Of a stretch of DNA of 64,000 bases, positions 59,614 to 64,000 are shown piece by piece. The position numbers were made by a program, and so were the translations under genes. Positions within the stretch are counted from its first letter, which is position 1, and each line of letters begins with the position of its first letter. Under the pieces are notes generated by a model, which saw nothing but the letters and a program-made list of their open reading frames with translations, was not told where the DNA came from and ran no database searches. The stretch is from Otatea glauca. Taxonomy: Eukaryota > Streptophyta > Magnoliopsida > Poales > Poaceae. The DNA lies in assembly GCA_036346275.1 (NCBI GenBank), contig CM070718.1, positions 52,642,188 to 52,706,187 on the forward strand, given 5' to 3'.

Positions 59614-59827
59614 AAAACCATATGTACAAGTTTTGAAAAATTCTCAAAAAATTACCATACGTAGGGGAAGATCTTCTACAACCTTGTAAAATTTGAAGAC
59701 CAGGTTCACTTGCATTTGAAACATATGGACAAAACAAATTTACTATTCATCACTGATTAGCGCTTGTTAATTTCATATTTTATGGTAATTTTTTGAGAAT
59801 TTTTCAAAACATATACATATGATTTTC
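59614..59827. mobile_element. Small fold-back element with near-perfect arms
   Basis: 'GTTTTGAAAAATTCTCAAAA' plus 'AATTACCATA' (left arm, to 59,659) and 'TATGGTAATT' plus 'TTTTGAGAATTTTTCAAAAC' (right arm, from 59,781) are reverse complements over about 45 bases. Confidence 0.65.
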
Positions 59828-59839
59828 ATATGTTTTACA

Positions 59840-61029
59840 CGATAAGACCGGTTTAAACAGGATATTTTAACATCTTATGCAATAGTGAATCATATGTTAT
59901 TTTTGGGATAGTAATTTCACCATCGGGCATAGCCAGCCGACTAATATTGCCATAACACATGAAGATGGATGGAGGGAGATTGAGACGTCATGGTAAGAAA
60001 AGAGAGTCCCGGCCTGTTCTCATACATGGAAATTCAATTGTTTGTTGATTGCTCATGCTCTACTTCATGTATGCTAAAAACAAGCAGATTTAAATTAAAC
60101 CCGGTTGTTTCTGGCCGATTCTAGCTTATAGATTCTCAGGCTGGAAGAACTATTGGTTGTTGCATGGATTAATTAATTTCACCGCCCAACGTTTACGAAA
60201 ATACCTTAGCAGGAACAATTAGTTAAATCACTAGAAAGGTGGCAAAGTACGCAATGATGCAGATAAGCAGATTGCTGAGTTGCATGTGGCGCATGCTGTT
60301 TCTGTCGATAGTTCTATTTTGCGCACAACTTCTGATTACTGGCATTAGTAACTAGAAACACATTTACTGGCATTAGTTATTTTACCAAGAGCACAGCACC
60401 TAACGTACGTGGTAAAAAAATATCACGTTAGCAAAAATGCTATTTCCAAAGGTAGTAAATGGTACTGTCTGAGTGAGTTGGTAAAAACATAAAAGTACAA
60501 TAGCAAAGCTTACTATCAACGATGGTGCTGGTTTGGAGAACACGTGGTAAAAAGAAATCAGAAACAAAAACACAAAAGTGATCGTGGTATTAAAGGGTAA
60601 GGTGTTTAGGTCCATCAACACATAGTGCAACGGCCCACGGATATAGCTCTACCTTTACTAACATTACATGTATCACTCTGATCGACAGGCCTACCCCCAT
60701 TTGGCTATATATATAGGTGCAGATGAACTTCGACGGGCGATGTGGGACTAAATATCTATCTTCTATGATATACAAGACGACGGGTCTGATTAAATGAGCC
60801 TTGAGGCCATCGGCCTTATCATTCGCCCACATCCAAACGTAGGTGCATAAGTACGGTAACACTAGGTAGTAAACTCATATGAGACAGCAAGTAATAAATT
60901 CTTTTTTTTCATGGTAGTGAAAGTTTATAAGTACGATAGCTCAAAGTAAGTAATTAATATATCGCATCATCTGAACCGCTAATAAACGATGTGTGTATCG
61001 ATAGTAAAATCTATATTTACGGGTAGTAA
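59840..61029. other. No gene recognised
   Basis: Mixed AT-rich sequence. The minus-strand frames at 60,400-60,862 show no domain. Confidence 0.4.
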
Positions 61030-61680
61030 AATCTGATTTATGCAGCGAGACTTATATCAGTGTGTTGCTCTCGTCGTCAGTAAGCTACTGATAAAAACCG
61101 TTCGTGAATCGGAGCCGTCAATAAAAAGTTATGGCTAAAACAAAAAAACATATTCATATACAAACAAAGAAACACACTTACTAGTCGGTCATGCAACGTA
61201 ACTAGTAATGTGTTTCCTTATTACAACTAGATTATGTTCCATTTTATTTTAGACATAACTTTTTATTGATAGTTCCGATTCACCAACGATTTTCACCAGT
61301 AGCTTAATGACGACGAGAGCAACACACTGATATAAGTCTCAATGCATGAATCATAATTTACTATCTGTAAATATAAATTTTACTATCGGTATAGATAGAT
61401 TTTACTATAGATACACACGACATTTATTAGCGAGACTTATATCATTATATTGCTCTCATCGTCAGTAAGCTAATGGTGAAAACCTTTTTGTAAATCAGAG
61501 CATTAAGAAAAAGTTATGGCTAAAACAAAAAATGTACAAACTAGAAACACAACTTGCTAGCGGTTTAGATGATGCGATGCATTAATTACACATTTTGGGC
61601 TGTCGTGCACACATTTTAAGTGATGTGGAGCATTAATTAGTTGGTTTGTTTGAAGGCTCTGTCTGACTGAGTTAAATAGC
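61030..61680. mobile_element. Fold-back family composite, copy 2
   Basis: Right arm (61,030-61,160), then a unit with left arm 61,245-61,350 and right arm 61,425-61,530, then the tail 'GATGATGCGATGCATTAATT' and 'GAGTTAAATAGC', matching copy 1 at 51,880-52,630 in order. It is cut at 61,680 by the next LTR. Confidence 0.6.
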
Positions 61681-62990
61681 TTTGAAAATGAACCATTTGC
61701 ATTTTCTCCCGTTTAATCAAAGCTTAATTTAAATTTTATATTTATGAAGTGATTTAATTTGACTAATCTATTCATCAAATAAAAAATTCCAGTTTTAGTT
61801 GGGTTCGTTATGCTTCAAGGAATTTTTCTGTATTTTTGGAGATTTTTCTGAATTTATTTGCTATTTATTGGAATTTATTTGCTTTTATTTAAATTTCTGA
61901 AATTTCCTAAATTCGGAAAAGTTTTTATTTTCCAAAATCCTTCTCGGGCCGAATCCTTCCGCCGGCCCGTCCCTGTTCCTTTTCCAGCCCGCTCCGCATC
62001 GGCCCGATTTCCCCTCCGGTCTGGTCCATCTCGGCCCGCTCCGCCCTCGCGTAGCCCAGGTGGCCCAGCCGCCGCAGCCGCCAGAGCCGAAACCCTAGCG
62101 TCGGGAGTCCTCGCGTCGCACGCCGCCGCCATCTCGGTTTCCGAGTTTTCCGCGCCTCCCCAGGCTATTTAAGTCGCTACCGCACCCAGCCCGAGGTTCC
62201 CCCCTCCGCGCCGCCCCTTTTGACCTAGCTCTTGCTGTCCGTGGCGCCGCCATCTTCTCTCGCGGGCTCGCCGAAGTTCTCCGCCGTCCCGAGAAGCTTA
62301 TCCGTCGTCCTTCTTCCTCGCCGGTGAGCCTCCGCAGCCGTCGCGTGCATGGACGAACTCCCCATGTCTCCCGCGTTCTTTTGCCCCAGATTCGATCGCG
62401 TCTTGTCGCGTTTTTGCGCGTAGCCGCGCCATCTTCCTCGCCTCCGGCGTGCCTACGCCACCACCGCCTCACACCGCCCGTGCCCGGCCGGGCGCCCGTG
62501 TCGCCACGTCCGCCCGCGTGGCCGCCACCTCGGCGCCACGTCGCCTCGCCTTCCGTCGATCAACTCCGCCTCGCCTCCGCGCGCGCGCCAGCGTCACCCG
62601 CCGCGTGGCGGCGCGCCGGCGCGCCATCGCGTGTCGTCCCCGTCAGCAAGTCTGCAGCATCACCCGAAACCCCTCGGTGGACGCAGTCCATCGTGAACCC
62701 AGCCGCTGACATGTGGGCCCCATGTGTCAGTGGTATTTCTTTTTCTGATTTTCCGGAAAATCCAGAAATTCCAGCCAATCGCAGAGCGCCACGTGTCAGC
62801 CTTTCTGATTTTTCAGAATTTCTGATCTGGGAATCTTCCAGGAGCCCGTTCTCCTTCGTTCGAGCTCCGATTCCAGTGATTCAAATTTCTAAATTCATAT
62901 AAATTCATGATCTATCTTTCAGTACCATTCTTTTAAATTTTTGAATTTTTTTTAATTTGTTTTATTTATTTGCTCTCGTTTCGCGTGTAG

Positions 62991-63053
62991 ACGACGCAGT
63001 CGAAGCTCAAGCGAATCAGCAGTCAGAGGTAGATCTAGCAGGAGGCATCGAAG
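62991..63053 (+). other. LTR mini-exon-like block (63 nt)
   Basis: Preceded by 'GCTCTCGTTTCGCGTGTAG', encodes VDDAVEAQANQQSEVD... in the shared frame and ends 'GAAG|GCAAGT'. Confidence 0.55.
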
Positions 63054-63835
63054 GCAAGTCTTCCTTGAACATATTGATCCCAAATTTATAAAATGCCTAT
63101 ATTTTTTTAAATTATGCATGCTTACTTTTATGCAATGTACTTTAAATAAAGTTTAGAGTATAGTTAAATACCAGAATTTGTTATACCCTCATTGGTAATG
63201 ATCATGTCGAACCTTTGTCACCCTAGGTAATACTAGCTATTTTATTCGGTGATAGCCAGTAGATTAGCATGGGACGTTAGAATTGCTTAGTCCAGCTTAA
63301 ACGTTTTGGTATTATGCCATTATGGGAATCACTTTAAACATTGTTGAATCTTATTTGTGAAGTCGCGGCAATTGGTGTTGCTGCTGTTATTTAAAAGAAA
63401 TAAAGTGGCAAATATGGTTTAGACCAGGGCGGATGGATGCTTGGCGGGTGTAGAAAGCACGAGACCTGGGTATGTGAATGTTCCGCTCTAGTCAATTAAG
63501 GACCGAAGCATGTGCTATCATGGACCAAGCACTACCGTACAACCACAAGTCTATATGGGTACAACCTGGCTAAATGATTTGTACGTCTCATTATTAGCTT
63601 CGCCAGTTGGTGAGTACCAGATGTTGGCAGGCGCAAGAGGGGGCTTCTGTACTGGGCAGCTAGAACCCTAACAGCGGTGAAACCTTAGCGGGCGAGGTTA
63701 ATATTGGGGTTGTGCATTGTAAAGGTCTTGTCATGATCTCTCTGTCGACACACCAAAGGAAGTGTGTTAATTGCATGGCAACAAGAGTCGATCATGTCTT
63801 GTGGGTAAAGCTGTACACACTCTGCAGAGTTAAAA

Positions 63836-63859
63836 CTACTTAAGTAGTCGTGCCCACGG
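63836..63859 (+). other. Conserved LTR double palindrome (HP1)
   Basis: 'CTACTTAAGTAG' then 'TCGTGCCCACGG' (outermost pair a T-G wobble). Confidence 0.65.
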
Positions 63860-64000
63860 TCAAGGGTAGGCGAGGTATGCTTGCACATTGCAGATTTCAT
63901 GGTTTTGTTTTAAAGGAAAATGATGGTTTGGGAATCCGTGAGCAGATGGAACTCTCGGGTTGTGATTTGGCAAATGGACCCAGTCAGGTAGCTAGAACCT

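Larger units (their letters stand above)
61681..64000 (+). mobile_element. Long LTR, truncated at its start and by the window end
   Basis: A close relative of the solo LTR at 37,091-40,097. About 35-40 bases of the LTR start are missing at 61,681. It has a TATA-like CTATTTAAG (62,165-62,173), a GTGAG donor (62,324), the mini-exon block (62,991-63,053) and the double palindrome (63,836-63,859). By comparison about 0.6 kb should continue past the window. Confidence 0.8.

Noticed and set aside
62095..62902. Frames of up to 192 codons
   Set aside because: Same LTR leader section as at 37-38 kb; not kept between the two related copies.
1..64000. tRNA, rRNA or organelle-derived genes
   Set aside because: No tRNA A/B-box pair with a cloverleaf, rRNA stretch or plastid/mitochondrial gene was recognised by eye on either strand. 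A tRNAscan or BLAST run would be needed to exclude small ones.

Overview
This is nuclear DNA of a grass, most likely rice or another Oryza species. The evidence is the single intronless, very GC-rich coding gene in an AT-rich background, the grass transposon families present (Tourist-, Stowaway- and CACTA-type DNA elements, very long 'TGTAACATCCC' LTRs, tRNA-Met primer sites), and elements sitting in (TA)n tracts that resemble rice Micron. The species call is an inference. There is no bacterial, organellar or rRNA sequence.

The only gene that looks intact is a minus-strand C2H2 zinc-finger gene of the STOP1/ART1 family (23,820-24,914). It has a TATA box near 25,255 and several short upstream ORFs in its predicted leader. 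Everything else is transposons, transposon relics and gene-like fragments.

Layout. 1-10 kb: AT-rich DNA with small inverted-repeat elements, nested Stowaway/Tourist elements, a Helitron-like repeat and two GC-rich exon-like islands. 10.9-12.7 kb: the 3' end of a CACTA transposon with a broken Ulp1-type protease pseudogene and an array of hairpin repeats. 12.7-23.3 kb: LTR remnants, then a retrotransposon of about 8.2 kb (ACAGC target duplication) inserted in a Tourist-like element. 23.4-28.1 kb: the zinc-finger gene, LTR and gene fragments, a small LTR with a tRNA-Met primer site, and the second Helitron-like copy. 28-48 kb: solo or truncated long LTRs, three with recognisable target duplications, inserted in older LTRs. 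48-52.6 kb: minisatellites and fold-back elements. 53-57.5 kb: another long LTR. 57.5-61.7 kb: microsatellites and fold-back elements. 61.7-64 kb: an LTR that runs off the window.

The most interesting signal is shared by the long LTRs, although most of their sequence differs. Several carry, in the same order, a TATA-like box, a GTGAG donor about 135-160 nt downstream, a T-rich tract ending in GTAG before a 63-76 nt acidic reading frame that ends in a GC-type donor (AG|GCAAG), and then a series of short hairpins. In those hairpins paired bases change together between copies. This looks like a conserved spliced leader plus RNA structure carried by the LTRs, and it can be tested with transcript and covariation data.
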